Positions 7,751-17,793 are shown, counted from the first letter of the stretch. The stretch: 64,000 nucleotides of DNA from Shewanella psychrotolerans (GCF_019457595.1 NZ_CP080419.1:558001-622000); one strand, 5' to 3'. A program made the numbers and translations. The notes: generated from the letters alone by a model not told the origin.

Positions 7751-9457
7751 ATGTTATCAGCACTTAAGAAATCAGTTAGGAGTAAACCCTCATCACAGGA
7801 TATTCAAGCCAATATATTGGCCGGATTGACTGTCGGCGTGATCGCTCTTCCCTTGTCGATGGCGTTGGCCATTGCCAGTGGTGTGCCGCCGCAACATGGA
7901 CTTTATACCGCCATTATCGCCGGGATCGTTATTGCGCTTACTGGGGGCTCTAAGGTCAATATCTCCGGCCCCACGGCAGCATTTGTCGTCATTTTGCTGC
8001 CTATCGTGCAGCAATATGGCCTCGGCGGTTTATTGATTAGTGGTTTCATGGCGGGAGTGATCTTAGTCATGATGGGGCTTGGTCGACTCGGCAAGTTGAT
8101 TGAAATCGTGCCTTACCCTGTCATCGTGGGCTTTACTGCGGGTATAGGGGTTGTGATCGCGACCTTTCAGATTAAGGATTTCTTCGGACTTGAAGTTGCT
8201 GCTGGTGGTGAACATTACTTAGAAAAGCTCGCTAATATAGCGCAGGCGTTTCCTAGTCTAGCTTGGCAAGAGACCTTAGTTGGTGCGTTAACCTTAGCTG
8301 TGTTGCTTGTTTGGCCCAAATTACGAACGAAAGTGCCTGCTCATTTAGCGGCATTATTATGCGGTGGCATAGTGGCCTGGGTTATGACTCAAACGCTTGC
8401 CGATTTTTCAGTAGCGACCATAGGAAGTCGTTTCCACTTTGAGGCCAGTGGCGTCATTGGCAACGGCATTCCTCCTTTTTTACCAATTTTTCAATGGCCA
8501 TGGAATCTGCCTAATGCCGTAGGTGAGCCGATAGGCTTAAGTTTTGAGTTGATTAGAGAGCTGTTGCCTGCAGCGATAACCATTGCCATCTTAGGTTCAC
8601 TCGAGTCGCTATTATGTGCCGTTGTTGCCGATGGTATGTCGGGTAAAAAACATAATTCTAATGATGAACTTATCGGTCAGGGCATAGGCAATATGTTGGT
8701 GCCTTTATTTGGTGGGATCCCTGCAACCGCAGCGATCGCTCGTACTGCTGCCAATGTTAAGGCTGGGGGCAACTCGCCCCTATCTTCGGTGATCCATAGT
8801 GTATTTATTCTATTGGGGATCCTGCTACTTTCGCCCCTATTGTCCTATATACCAATGGCATCAATGGCAGCGTTATTGTTGGTTGTTGCTTGGAATATGA
8901 GTGAGGCGAAGCATTTTATTCGTACCGTTAAAATCGCGCCTAGAGATGATGTGCTGATTCTTATTTTATGCTTTTCATTAACCGTGTTGTTTGACATGAC
9001 GGTTGCTGTCGCTGTTGGAATGGGCTTAGCGGCGCTGCTGTTTATTCGCCGTAGTATTAGTTTGACCGACACCAAAGCGTTAGCGCGCCAAACAGATTCT
9101 ACTGAGATACCTGATGATGTGGTGGTTTACGATATTAATGGGCCGCTGTTTTTTGGCTCAGCGCAAAAGGCACTAAAAACCATTGCTATGGTGCGGCCTG
9201 ATGTGAAGATAGTTGTCCTCGATATGTCGGAAGTGACCTTGCTTGATATGAGCGCTATTGTGGCGATGGAGTCTATCGTCAACGATCTTGCTAATAAACA
9301 GGTAGGGCTGATCATTAATAATCTACAGCCAAGAATGATCTTAAAGCTCAGACGGGCAGGTGTGCGCAAGCGTTTGGGTAAAGTTGAGTACTCAAGAACC
9401 TTAAGTGACAGTTTTAAGTTAGTCGATAAAATGCGTCATGGTTCCAGCCTATTGTAA
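7751..9457 (+). CDS. SulP family anion permease with STAS domain
   Basis: 568 codons from the ATG at 7751, chosen over an upstream in-frame GTG at 7709 because GGGA lies 6 nt before it and the protein then begins MLSALKK. The N-terminal 420 residues are 10-14 hydrophobic helices with the SulP signature (GLTVGVIALPLSMALAIASG; HGLYTAIIAG; GGSKVNISGPTAAF). The C-terminal 120 residues form a cytoplasmic STAS domain (VVLDMSEVTLLDMSAIVAM). Members move sulfate, bicarbonate or other anions across the inner membrane, often with Na+. The substrate cannot be decided; no carbonic anhydrase gene adjoins it. It is monocistronic. Confidence 0.92.
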   Translation: MLSALKKSVRSKPSSQDIQANILAGLTVGVIALPLSMALAIASGVPPQHGLYTAIIAGIVIALTGGSKVNISGPTAAFVVILLPIVQQYGLGGLLISGFMAGVILVMMGLGRLGKLIEIVPYPVIVGFTAGIGVVIATFQIKDFFGLEVAAGGEHYLEKLANIAQAFPSLAWQETLVGALTLAVLLVWPKLRTKVPAHLAALLCGGIVAWVMTQTLADFSVATIGSRFHFEASGVIGNGIPPFLPIFQWPWNLPNAVGEPIGLSFELIRELLPAAITIAILGSLESLLCAVVADGMSGKKHNSNDELIGQGIGNMLVPLFGGIPATAAIARTAANVKAGGNSPLSSVIHSVFILLGILLLSPLLSYIPMASMAALLLVVAWNMSEAKHFIRTVKIAPRDDVLILILCFSLTVLFDMTVAVAVGMGLAALLFIRRSISLTDTKALARQTDSTEIPDDVVVYDINGPLFFGSAQKALKTIAMVRPDVKIVVLDMSEVTLLDMSAIVAMESIVNDLANKQVGLIINNLQPRMILKLRRAGVRKRLGKVEYSRTLSDSFKLVDKMRHGSSLL

Positions 9458-9726
9458 CGCTTTGGTTTGCAAACGACTCGATGAGCTTGTCTATTTTATG
9501 ACGATAAATATCAGTGGTCACTAATGTTAATTCGACTAGGCCTGTAGTAGGATGAAACCGCAGGTTAGATTTTTGTTGTTGCTTGAAGAGCAGTCTGCAC
9601 TAGATGTTAATCTAACTGGTTTTTCAATAGCTTTGCAATACTACCTATAGTTAATTGACGGGGTTGTATAAGTTGCTGAAGATCGATGCTCCTACCCTAC
9701 TTATAAATCTATAAATGGTGATAACA

Positions 9727-11190
9727 ATGCTGATATTTTTTATTTGTATTGCGTTACTCGTATTGGCTTTTAAATTCTACAGTCCTTTTGTAGAACGTCA
9801 GGCTGGTATTGACCCTAACGCAAAAACTCCACAAGCAAGATTTAATGATGGTGTCGACTATGTCGCGGTTCATCCAGTTAAAGCTTACTTAATTCAGTTC
9901 CTTAACGTTGCGGGTGTTGGTCCTATTTTCGGTCCTATCTTGGGTGCACTTTATGGCCCTGTTGCATTAGTTTGGATTGTATTGGGTAACATCATAGGTG
10001 GTGCGGTACACGATTACTTCTCTGGGGTGCTTAGCATTAAAGAAGATGGTAAGAGTTTACCTGAGATCGCCGGTCACTATTTTAACATCTACTTCAAAGG
10101 GTTAATGCTAGTCTTTACCGCCATGCTACTGTTTTTCGTTGGCGTGGTATTTATCATGAGCCCAGCAGGATTGCTTAGCCACCTCGACATGTTTGAAGGC
10201 ACTATTATGGCCAGTAATACATTTTGGGTGTTGGTTATCTTAGCTTATTACTTCCTTGCGACTCTGTTACCTATCGATAAAATCATCACTAAGCTCTATC
10301 CTGCATTTGGCCTATTGATGATCACTATGACAGTGTCTATCGGTGTCGCTTTACTTATCAATGCGCCGCACCTACCTGTTGCCGATGATATTTTTGCTTA
10401 TTTCGATCACGGTGCACATGAAGCCTTGTTGACACCTAATCCTGATGGACTGCCAGTTTGGCCACTTCTGTTTGTGACTATTACTTGTGGAGCGATCAGC
10501 GGTTTCCACTCGACTCAAGCCCCCATCATGGCGCGCTGCTTAACTAATGAAAAGTATGTTCGTCCTGTTTATTATGGCGCCATGATGTCGGAAGGTATTG
10601 TCGCTTGTGTATGGGCGCTTGCGGGTATTGCTGCCTTCCCTGGTGGATATGCAGAGCTAAAAAGCGTGTTAGATGCTGGTGGCCCTGGTCTGGTAGTTAA
10701 TCAAGTCGCCACCACATATCTTGGTGTTGCTGGCGGTATCATGGCGATTATTGCGGTCGCTATCTTTCCAATTACCTCGGGTGATACCGCGTTCCGCTCA
10801 CTACGTTTGACCATTATCGATGCCTTTAAGATCCCACAGAGTATCCGCAATCGTCTATTAGTCGCTGTGCCTATCTTAGTTATCGCGTACTTTATGACTA
10901 TGATTAATTTCTCGTTGGTGTGGCGTTACTTTGCGTTTTCAAACATGTTGTTGTCGACCAGTGTATTGTGGTTAGCGACTAAGTATCTGTTTGATCGTGG
11001 AACGATTCATTGGATTGTCAGTTTACCTGCGATCATTGGTACGGCAGTGACGGTATCCTATATCGCGACGGCAGGTATAGGCTTAGGTTTAGAGCAGTCG
11101 CTAAGCGATCCAATTGGTATTGCAACTGGTATCATCTGTTTAATCGCGCTGATCTTCGCCGATAGACGACGTAAAGTGGTTCCTGCGTAA
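9727..11190 (+). CDS. CstA-type carbon starvation / peptide-pyruvate carrier (short form)
   Basis: 487 codons from the ATG at 9727. A GGTGAT lies just upstream of it, whereas the in-frame ATG at 9715 lacks a ribosome-binding site. It is strongly hydrophobic with about 12 helices. The CstA family core is seen in GVDYVAVHPVKAYLIQFLNV, GPILGALYGPVALVWI and GGAVHDYFSG. E. coli CstA and BtsT are about 700 residues; this shorter form of about 490 is a known variant. Family members import peptides or pyruvate into the cytosol. A perfect terminator hairpin follows 22 bp after the stop, so it is a single-gene unit. Confidence 0.88.
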   Translation: MLIFFICIALLVLAFKFYSPFVERQAGIDPNAKTPQARFNDGVDYVAVHPVKAYLIQFLNVAGVGPIFGPILGALYGPVALVWIVLGNIIGGAVHDYFSGVLSIKEDGKSLPEIAGHYFNIYFKGLMLVFTAMLLFFVGVVFIMSPAGLLSHLDMFEGTIMASNTFWVLVILAYYFLATLLPIDKIITKLYPAFGLLMITMTVSIGVALLINAPHLPVADDIFAYFDHGAHEALLTPNPDGLPVWPLLFVTITCGAISGFHSTQAPIMARCLTNEKYVRPVYYGAMMSEGIVACVWALAGIAAFPGGYAELKSVLDAGGPGLVVNQVATTYLGVAGGIMAIIAVAIFPITSGDTAFRSLRLTIIDAFKIPQSIRNRLLVAVPILVIAYFMTMINFSLVWRYFAFSNMLLSTSVLWLATKYLFDRGTIHWIVSLPAIIGTAVTVSYIATAGIGLGLEQSLSDPIGIATGIICLIALIFADRRRKVVPA

Positions 11191-11211
11191 ATCACTACAC
11201 TGCGTTTGAAC

Positions 11212-11243
11212 AAACCGTCCAATATTGATATTGGACGGTTTTT
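11212..11243 (+). terminator. Intrinsic terminator after the CstA gene
   Basis: AAACCGTCCAATAT tg ATATTGGACGGTTT: a perfect 14-bp stem merging into a T-run. It lies between convergent genes. Confidence 0.92.
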
Positions 11244-11270
11244 TGATCCATTAAGATAACTTTGGCTTGA

Positions 11271-11909
11271 TCAAGTCGATAGGGGCCGCTGCAGATCGAA
11301 CCGCAAATCTTCAGATATTCCGTAGTAAGCAGATGGTCCTCCGGCCCGAAGTATGGGCTGAGCTAACGCCGTTTGATAGACTCCATGGGCATCTAATAGA
11401 TGTTTCGCAATATGCACCGCGACGACTTCGCCAAGCACTAACCAAGTATCAATATTGTCACCATTGGCCGATTGTAATTGTATATGTTGTGATAACTTGC
11501 ATTCAAAGCTAACAGGGCTTTGTGCCACTCGGTCGGCAGCAACGAGGTTGCCAGGTAATGGAGTCAATTTGGCTAAATCGAACTCATCTTGGTTAGGAGG
11601 CAGTGGCGCTGATGTTTGGTTCATCTGCTCAGCTAAACCACGAGTGGTTAGGTTCCAGATGAACTCTCCCGTTTCTATAATATTGGCGACACTATCCTTA
11701 TAGCCAACACTGGCAAAGCCGATGATAGGGGGATGATAGTTGAAGCAGTTAAAGAAACTGTATGGTGCTAGATTACGCTGCCCTTCGGCATTACGTGAAG
11801 CGATCCAGCCTATGGGTCTTGGGCCAATAATCGCATTGAGAGGGTCATGTGGCAGACCATGTCCTTTACTTGGTTCATAGAAATAAACATCATCTTTAGT
11901 CATCGTCAA
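11271..11909 (-). CDS. Flavin reductase-like (FMN-binding split-barrel) protein
   Basis: 212 codons. It has the flavin-reductase-like domain with ARPIGWI-type motif GPRPIGWIASRN near residues 29-40, the NLAPYSFFNCFNYHPP stretch, and a later SPVSFECKLSQ strand. The family binds FMN and many members reduce flavin with NAD(P)H, while others are oxidoreductases of unknown substrate. The protein is cytosolic with no signal peptide. It is convergent with the CstA gene and shares its terminator region. The exact activity cannot be assigned. Confidence 0.87.
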   Translation of the reverse strand: MTMTKDDVYFYEPSKGHGLPHDPLNAIIGPRPIGWIASRNAEGQRNLAPYSFFNCFNYHPPIIGFASVGYKDSVANIIETGEFIWNLTTRGLAEQMNQTSAPLPPNQDEFDLAKLTPLPGNLVAADRVAQSPVSFECKLSQHIQLQSANGDNIDTWLVLGEVVAVHIAKHLLDAHGVYQTALAQPILRAGGPSAYYGISEDLRFDLQRPLST

Positions 11910-12060
11910 ACCTTAAGCTAATCACGTTATCTTTATTCAACATTTAACGCTGCGCCGTCTGTAAACACTATTGCTTAGTTGTTTACTTAGTTCTAGAAGT
12001 TTAGCTACCGACAATAGCGTAAGTTAGGCATTGGGCCAAAGATGTAACTAACGCAAATTA

Positions 12061-12094
12061 AAACCCGTTTATAAATGATTACAAACGGGCTTTT
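12061..12094 (-). terminator. Intrinsic terminator of the chemoreceptor gene
   Basis: On the minus strand AGCCCGTTT ... AAACGGGTTTT, a 9-bp stem with a 12-nt loop and a T-rich tail, 18 bp after the stop. Confidence 0.85.
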
Positions 12095-12111
12095 GATACA
12101 GGTATTGTCGG

Positions 12112-14004
12112 TTACAGTTTAAAGCGGGTAACTTCCTGTTGCAGAGACGCGGCTAATTGCGCCAACTCTTGAGCCTGTCTCATCGACGTTTGTGCTTCGT
12201 TAGAGAGATTTTCTGACACTTCTCTAATCGATTCTGTGTTGCGATTAATCTCGCTGGTTACAGAGGTTTGCTCCTCTGCTGCCGTGGCGATTTGACTCGC
12301 CATGTTGGAGATATCGTTAATTGCTCGGCTAATCTGCAGCAAGCTTTCGCTGGCAGAATTTGCATCGTTAACGCTGGTTTCGGCCATGTCATGACTCTGA
12401 CCCATAGATTTTACTGCCTTAGCCGCAGTTTGTTGCAAGGTTTCAATCATACCTTGGATCTCTTGCGTCGAAGAGTGAGTGCGCTGGGATAGTACACGTA
12501 CCTCATCGGCAACCACGGCAAATCCACGACCTTGTTCACCTGCGCGCGCGGCTTCAATTGCCGCATTGAGTGCTAACAAGTTGGTTTGCTCAGCGATACC
12601 GCTAATGGTTAATAAGATGCTATTGATTTTTTGCGAGTGTTCGTTTAATTCGCCAATGATATGACTGGCGGTATCCACTTCGTTGGCTAGATTACGAATG
12701 GATTGCTGGCTTTGCATCACTTGTTTTTGACCATGCTCAGAAAGACCCACCGCATCTTGGGCCGTATGCGCTGTATGCTCTGCGTTATTGGCAATTTCTT
12801 CTGTCGCGCTGGCCATTTCTGTTACGGCTGTTGCGACCATGGTCACCTCATCTTGTTGAATTTCAATTCTTTGGCTATTTTCGGTTGCTGACGTGCTCGT
12901 ACCTTGAGCTTGATGTTCTAATTGACCTGCAATGTCATGCATGCGAGATATCATGCCGTGAATCCGTTCTACAAAACGGTTAAAGCCAGAGGCGAGCATA
13001 CCTATTTCATCATGAGTGTTAGCGGTTTTGATACGAACCGTTAAATCGCCATCTCCTTCGGCGATGTCATTGAGTGCCAGTGCTACTCGTTCGAGATCTT
13101 TGAATTGAATTTTAAAGATAGCAATAAGTACTAGACCAAATAGCACCAATAACGCGAGACCCATCATAGACATCCACCAAGCTAAATTGGTGGCTTGAGA
13201 CATAATCTCTTGCTTATTCATTACAAAAATAATCGCCCAATCAGTGTTGGGAATTGTCGCGACATATATTAGCGATGTTGAGTCATTAACACTGCGCTCT
13301 TCCATTGTGTTGGCGTTCGCTCGTTGTGATAACCAACTGGTTGTATAACTTGGATCGACCTCATTTAGTTGCTTGTTATTGAATTGACTATTGGGATGAC
13401 TAATGATGAGTCCCGCATTGTCGACCATGATGGAATAGCCTTTGCCAGGAACTTGAAGTTTTTGCACTGCATCAGTTAATTGACCTATGGTCAGGTTGGC
13501 GGCCGCGACGCCGTATAGACGCCCATTGATCATGACAGGATCGGCTATGGTAACGACTTGTTTTTTTAAGGTCGCGCTGACATAGGGCTTAGTCATGATC
13601 ATTTGACCAGCAGCTTTGGCATCTTGATACCAAGGTCGCACTCTGGGGTCGTAACCAGCCTTATTGAGTTTGGGATCTTGGCGATACATGTTGCCTTGTT
13701 CATCACCAAAATAGGTTAAGCCAAATCCAGCCGCGATATGAGTCTGCAGAAGATAGGGAACTAAGTCGCGATCAGGATCTGTTTCAATGGTTTGTTTAAG
13801 GCTTGATATGGCATTTTTTTTATCTTGAATCCATCCACCAATGCCTTGAGCGAAGGTGTTGGCAAGTTGATCAATCTCCTGTTGGGTATTATTGAGTGCA
13901 TTATTTCTGATGAAATAACTTGAAATAACAACCAAGACAGAAACGGTAATTAGTACCGCGCATAGACTGCTGAATAGCAGACGGGTTTTGAGCGTTGATC
14001 GCAT
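12112..14004 (-). CDS. Methyl-accepting chemotaxis protein with dCache sensor
   Basis: 630 codons. Order: membrane helix at about 8-30, periplasmic double-Cache (dCache_1) domain at about 35-270 ([38 protein letters not shown] are typical), second membrane helix at about 276-300, HAMP at about 300-355, and a full MCP signalling domain. The tip contains [20 protein letters not shown] and [12 protein letters not shown]. The C-terminus ends in VTRFKL without a CheR-docking pentapeptide. dCache receptors usually bind amino acids or other small organics directly. It is monocistronic, with its own terminator. Confidence 0.95.
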   Translation of the reverse strand: MRSTLKTRLLFSSLCAVLITVSVLVVISSYFIRNNALNNTQQEIDQLANTFAQGIGGWIQDKKNAISSLKQTIETDPDRDLVPYLLQTHIAAGFGLTYFGDEQGNMYRQDPKLNKAGYDPRVRPWYQDAKAAGQMIMTKPYVSATLKKQVVTIADPVMINGRLYGVAAANLTIGQLTDAVQKLQVPGKGYSIMVDNAGLIISHPNSQFNNKQLNEVDPSYTTSWLSQRANANTMEERSVNDSTSLIYVATIPNTDWAIIFVMNKQEIMSQATNLAWWMSMMGLALLVLFGLVLIAIFKIQFKDLERVALALNDIAEGDGDLTVRIKTANTHDEIGMLASGFNRFVERIHGMISRMHDIAGQLEHQAQGTSTSATENSQRIEIQQDEVTMVATAVTEMASATEEIANNAEHTAHTAQDAVGLSEHGQKQVMQSQQSIRNLANEVDTASHIIGELNEHSQKINSILLTISGIAEQTNLLALNAAIEAARAGEQGRGFAVVADEVRVLSQRTHSSTQEIQGMIETLQQTAAKAVKSMGQSHDMAETSVNDANSASESLLQISRAINDISNMASQIATAAEEQTSVTSEINRNTESIREVSENLSNEAQTSMRQAQELAQLAASLQQEVTRFKL

Positions 14005-14380
14005 ATCAAAGTCCTCTAGCCGCCAGATAGATTTTAACGTTAATTCAGTATAGTGCTTGCACTGGACTCAGTATCGGAATGTTTGGATAAAACTTTAATT
14101 AAGAGTAACAAATTAGTGAATATATTCATTCTTTAATGCTACTAAGATTAGCCATCGGACGCAGCTTAGAGTTGGCTGTGATCTTTCTTGTGTAGCTCAA
14201 TGGGTTTTACTCATTGTTTATTTCAGTGTGTTGGTCTAGAAAACCGATAGCGTGTGCGCCAATCGCCGCATGTTTGACGGTAAACAGGGCTAAGGGGGGT
14301 AGGCATAGCGCGCTTTTCTGTATATCGAAACAGCAGGTATACTTGCACCAACTTAAAATGAAGCAACTGAGTTAATTGTT
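14005..14380. other. Divergent intergenic region, chemoreceptor / ppiB
   Basis: 376 bp between two divergent starts. It contains AT-rich promoter-like sequence (for example around 14090-14140). No ORF with a ribosome-binding site, RNA gene or clear dyad is seen. Confidence 0.5.
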
Positions 14381-14878
14381 ATGATCACCTTTACGACCAA
14401 CTATGGCGATATCGAAATCGAGCTCGATATAGAGCATGCACCTGTCAGTTCGAAGAATTTCCTTAAATATTGCCAAGATGGATTTTTTGAAGGCACAATT
14501 TTTCATCGAGTGATCAAAGGATTTATGATCCAGGGTGGCGGATTTACTGCTGATATGGATGAGAAACCTACGCGTGCTGCTATTGTTAATGAGGCCAACC
14601 GTGGTCTTAAAAATGTCAAAGGCTCAATCGCCATGGCGCGCACCGATGCACCTCACTCGGCTACAGGGCAGTTTTTTATTAACTTAGCCAATAACAGTTT
14701 TTTGGATCACACAGCGACAACCAATGTGGGTTGGGGTTATGCAGTATTTGGTCAGGTTACTGCTGGGATGGACGTGGTCAACAAGATTGCGAAAGTTAAA
14801 ACATGCTCTAAAGATGGTCATGATGACGTGCCTGTCGATATTATCCTGGTCGAGAAAGTGACGATTAAGGACGATTGA
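14381..14878 (+). CDS. ppiB: Peptidyl-prolyl cis-trans isomerase B (cyclophilin)
   Basis: 165 codons, the usual length of cytosolic PpiB. The cyclophilin core is intact: FHRVIKGFMIQGGGF (about 48-62) supplies the catalytic Arg and Gln, then SATGQFFINLANNSFLD and GWGYAVFGQVTAGMDVV. There is no signal peptide, so it is the cytoplasmic form that assists folding at Xaa-Pro bonds. It is followed by a long perfect hairpin terminator, so it is a single-gene unit. Confidence 0.95.
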   Translation: MITFTTNYGDIEIELDIEHAPVSSKNFLKYCQDGFFEGTIFHRVIKGFMIQGGGFTADMDEKPTRAAIVNEANRGLKNVKGSIAMARTDAPHSATGQFFINLANNSFLDHTATTNVGWGYAVFGQVTAGMDVVNKIAKVKTCSKDGHDDVPVDIILVEKVTIKDD

Positions 14879-14989
14879 ACAGGCATTTATCCAAACTAAT
14901 GGGGCTAGATTATTAACGCCATTTATGACGTATCAGCGTAAATCTTCTGATTGTGACAGTTGGCACAGTTTCTTATTGCTAACAAGCAG

Positions 14990-15029
14990 ACACTATCAGT
15001 TATTGGCGTAGGCCAATAACTGATAGTGT
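14990..15029 (+). terminator. Very long perfect hairpin after ppiB
   Basis: 18-bp perfect stem (14990-15007 with 15012-15029) around a GTAG loop, followed by TGTTTATC. It is 111 bp after the ppiB stop and 54 bp before the DUF134 start. Most simply it is a terminator, with an unusually long stem. Confidence 0.75.
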
Positions 15030-15082
15030 TGTTTATCTCTACCCAGTTAAACGTCTTGATTTCATATGTATAGGCTAACGTT

Positions 15083-15367
15083 ATGCCCAGACCCAAAAAA
15101 TGCCGTCAGCTTTCTTGCTGCGCCCCTTGCAGCATGTTTAAGCCTAATGGCATAGCATCGAATGAATTAACCAAGATCCAACTAGAAGCCGATGAGTTTG
15201 AGGCACTGAATTTAGGTGATGTGCAGAAATTAAGTCAACTCGATGCGGCCGAGTCCATGGGGATCTCTAGGCAAACCTTTGGCAATCTATTGGCGAGCGC
15301 ACGTAAAAAGGTAGCAACAGCTATTACTCAGGGGCATGCACTTGTGCTGCCTCAATCTGATCAATAG
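15083..15367 (+). CDS. DUF134 / UPF0251 helix-turn-helix protein
   Basis: 94 codons. It begins with the family signature MPRPKKCRQL, then CCAPC, then a sigma-like helix-turn-helix (LEADEFEALNLGD ... AAESMGISRQTFGNLLASARKKV). These small proteins are presumed DNA-binding regulators and are very often next to NifX/NifB-like genes, as here (9 bp gap to the next gene). The Cys near the N-terminus (7, 12, 13, 16) could sense metal or redox. Its target is probably its own operon, which is an inference from context. Confidence 0.88.
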   Translation: MPRPKKCRQLSCCAPCSMFKPNGIASNELTKIQLEADEFEALNLGDVQKLSQLDAAESMGISRQTFGNLLASARKKVATAITQGHALVLPQSDQ

Positions 15368-15376
15368 GAAATTATC

Positions 15377-15928
15377 ATGATTATTGCTATGCCGATGAGC
15401 CGAGGTCGCCTTGCCGCTCATTTTACTAAAGCGCAGCGAATTGGCTTTTTTAATGAATATCACCAGTTAATTACCAGTTTTGACAATCCTGCTCTTGATG
15501 GCGGTTGCAGTGCTAAAAAGGCAATGTTAACCCTTATTGTTGAACAAAAAACCGATATTGTGATTGTGCAGCAAATTGGTGAGCGGATGCTGGGCAAACT
15601 ACTCGATGCAGGGATAAGTGTCAGTAAGGGCGATAATACTAACAGTATCGAATCCTTATTAACGGCGACGAGCGACCTTAACCTGCGACTCCTCGATGCC
15701 TCTCAAGGAAGGAGTTCGCTCAATCATGAGAAGAAAGGTGGATGCTGCTCTAGCTCTAGCTCTGGCTGTTGTGCCAGTTCAGAGACTAATTCAGGCGATT
15801 GCGCTGGAGGCTGTGGTTGCGGTAGTAAAACCGATGAATCGAGCTCTCGCATGCTTGATAAACATCATCAAGCCACAGCATTAGCCGATGAGCCTGTGAG
15901 TTATTCAGGCTTTAGAATCGTTAATTGA
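15377..15928 (+). CDS. NifX/NifB-like dinitrogenase iron-molybdenum cofactor family protein with Cys-rich tail
   Basis: 183 codons. Residues 1-110 form the RNase-H-like fold of the iron-molybdenum cofactor biosynthesis family (MIIAMPMSRGRLAAHF, LDGGCSAKKAM, TDIVIVQQIGERML). After that comes an unusual Gly/Ser/Cys tail (GGCCSSSSSGCC, then DCAGGCGCG) that could bind metal or an Fe-S cluster, and a short C-terminal segment. No nitrogenase genes are near; such stand-alone proteins are widespread in anaerobic respirers and their role is unknown. It forms an operon with the DUF134 gene. Confidence 0.85.
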   Translation: MIIAMPMSRGRLAAHFTKAQRIGFFNEYHQLITSFDNPALDGGCSAKKAMLTLIVEQKTDIVIVQQIGERMLGKLLDAGISVSKGDNTNSIESLLTATSDLNLRLLDASQGRSSLNHEKKGGCCSSSSSGCCASSETNSGDCAGGCGCGSKTDESSSRMLDKHHQATALADEPVSYSGFRIVN

Positions 15929-15943
15929 TTCATGCCACTCGGA

Positions 15944-16279
15944 TCAATCTAACATGCTGTAGGGGCGAGTGATCGCCTCTTTCACATCAACCATTGAAAA
16001 TACCTTAGAAAATCGTCCGAAAGCTTGTCCTTGAAAATAGAGCTCGACCACGGGTAGTGCAAACACGTTATGGTTTGCTGCAATATCGGGTTGGGTTATG
16101 CAATCGATGTAGATAAATTTCATTTTGGGAAAGTGATCGTTCAGCATTGTCGTCAAGCGTGGTTTTATACCTTGGCAAACCCCACAGCTTGGTGCACCAA
16201 ACAAGATCATTACAGCTTGGCGTTGGTTTAGTATTTGCTGTAACTCGTGTGATGAGTCGTTTGGGGTTAGGTTGTGCAT
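15944..16279 (-). CDS. Thioredoxin-like protein (CGVC active site)
   Basis: 111 codons. It has a thioredoxin fold with the redox motif CGVC in LFGAPSCGVCQGIKPRL (Cys at about 37 and 40) and the cis-Pro in VFALPVVELYFQG. The usual WCGPC is changed to SCGVC, so it belongs to the divergent thioredoxin family rather than TrxA. It has no signal peptide and is therefore cytosolic. It is divergent from the NnrS/NrfA genes, with 231 bp between starts, and convergent with the NifX-like gene. Partner unknown. Confidence 0.85.
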   Translation of the reverse strand: MHNLTPNDSSHELQQILNQRQAVMILFGAPSCGVCQGIKPRLTTMLNDHFPKMKFIYIDCITQPDIAANHNVFALPVVELYFQGQAFGRFSKVFSMVDVKEAITRPYSMLD

Positions 16280-16318
16280 TGAGCATTCACCAATCCATCG
16301 TTAGTTGTTCATTACCAC

Positions 16319-16336
16319 ATGCCTCTAAAGAGGTAT
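16319..16336. promoter_or_regulatory. Dyad between the thioredoxin-like gene and NnrS
   Basis: ATGCCTCTaaAGAGGTAT, an 8+8 inverted repeat with one mismatch, in a divergent promoter region. NnrS genes are commonly under NO-responsive regulators (NsrR, NnrR/DNR). This dyad only partly resembles the NsrR consensus, so the factor is not named. It is followed by T-rich sequence and could also be a small hairpin. Confidence 0.4.
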
Positions 16337-16510
16337 TTTTATTTTAATATCATCACTATACAACCTAAATAGTGGTTAATTTTGTCAGTCTGGTTCACAC
16401 TTCTTCAGATACTTTCTTTTAACTATTGTCGAAGCAGATTCTGCTGGTTATTATAGATGATATTAAAGCTGTATTTCATATGCTTGTTATTGGTTGGCGG
16501 AGCAAGATAA

Positions 16511-17722
16511 ATGTTAAATATTGATGACCCTAGAGAAGTTGAAAAGACGCCTGCAATTTGGCGTTTAGGCTTTCGACCATTTTTTCTCGGGGGCGCTTGT
16601 GTCGCCATGCTCTATATCCCCTTATGGATCATAAGTTGGTTTCTGCCGCAATATAGCCTTTTTCAAGATCAGTTTTGGGTGAAAGTCATCCCTTTATGGT
16701 GGCATCCACACGAGATGTTGTTCGGTTTTGCGTTGGCCATCGTATGTGGCTTCTTACTGACAGCTGTGCAAACTTGGACCAATCAACCGAGTTTAAAAGG
16801 CTGGCCTCTGGCGGTAACTTTTGGGTGTTGGTTAATGGCACGCGTGTTATTGCTGATGCCATTTGAATTGCCAATCTGGCTGCCTGCCTTGTTTGATTCG
16901 CTATTTTTGATGATTTCGGCCTTTACCCTCTGGCGCTGTATTTTTAAGGTCAAGCAGTGGAATAACATTGGCTTTCCGATAATGTTGATATTGGCGACCG
17001 GTATTAATTTGCTTAGCTATTATGCGCTTAGTGAGCGTAACTTTACCTTAAGCCAGCATATTTGGCAGGGGATGCTGTGGTGGCTTGGGCTCATCATCAC
17101 CATTGTCGGTGGTCGGGTTATTCCCTTCTTTACCGCAATGCGGATTAAGCAGACTAAACCTGATCCTATTAAAGTGGTTGAGATTAGCCTGATCTTGTTG
17201 ATGCTGGTATTTGTGTTTCAAGGGATAACCAAGTTTTTACCCGCTGACATAGAACAAGGCTTACTGGCTGCGGCTGCTCTGCTCCATCTTATCCGTTGGT
17301 CACGCTGGTATCCCCATAAAACCTTAGGTGAGCCTTTGCTATGGTCACTGCACAGTGCCTATTTATGTTTACCTATTACCTTAGCTGCGCTTGCATGGAA
17401 TATTCATGATGAAAATGCCTATCGTCAACTATTGCATCTGTTTGCTATCGGCACGTTAGCGGCCATCTGTTTGTCGATGATTTCTAGGGTATCACTTGGC
17501 CATACCAGCCGAAACATTTATCAAGGTCCTAATATGAGCATCGCCTTTGTTGCCTTGATACTTGCGGCTGTGCTTCGAGCGGTCATGCCACTGTTATGGC
17601 CCCAATATTCACAGTTTTGGCTCTGGGCAGCGGCAAGCTGCTGGACCTTAGCCTTTGGTTTATTTGTTTGGTGGTATGCGCCTATTTTGACAAAACCTAG
17701 AGTCGATGGCCGACCAGGTTGA
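16511..17722 (+). CDS. NnrS family membrane protein
   Basis: 403 codons with about 12 hydrophobic helices. It carries the NnrS hallmark WHPHEMLFGFALAIVCGFLL near residues 62-81, where the His residues are thought to bind heme/copper. NnrS proteins protect cells during nitrosative stress and are co-regulated with nitrite/NO metabolism. Here the gene lies directly upstream of nrfA (71 bp to its start), which supports a role in coping with NO made during nitrite reduction. The start has only a weak ribosome-binding site (GCGGAGC). Confidence 0.9.
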   Translation: MLNIDDPREVEKTPAIWRLGFRPFFLGGACVAMLYIPLWIISWFLPQYSLFQDQFWVKVIPLWWHPHEMLFGFALAIVCGFLLTAVQTWTNQPSLKGWPLAVTFGCWLMARVLLLMPFELPIWLPALFDSLFLMISAFTLWRCIFKVKQWNNIGFPIMLILATGINLLSYYALSERNFTLSQHIWQGMLWWLGLIITIVGGRVIPFFTAMRIKQTKPDPIKVVEISLILLMLVFVFQGITKFLPADIEQGLLAAAALLHLIRWSRWYPHKTLGEPLLWSLHSAYLCLPITLAALAWNIHDENAYRQLLHLFAIGTLAAICLSMISRVSLGHTSRNIYQGPNMSIAFVALILAAVLRAVMPLLWPQYSQFWLWAAASCWTLAFGLFVWWYAPILTKPRVDGRPG

Positions 17723-17793
17723 TTAACATTGTGAGTTGCGAGTTCACTATACTGTTTACATTTGGAAAGATAACCAGGAGAACGAATCGATTT

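Noticed and set aside
15377..15928. Nitrogen-fixation locus
   Set aside because: Only a NifX-fold protein is present; no nifHDK or nifENB and the partner is DUF134.
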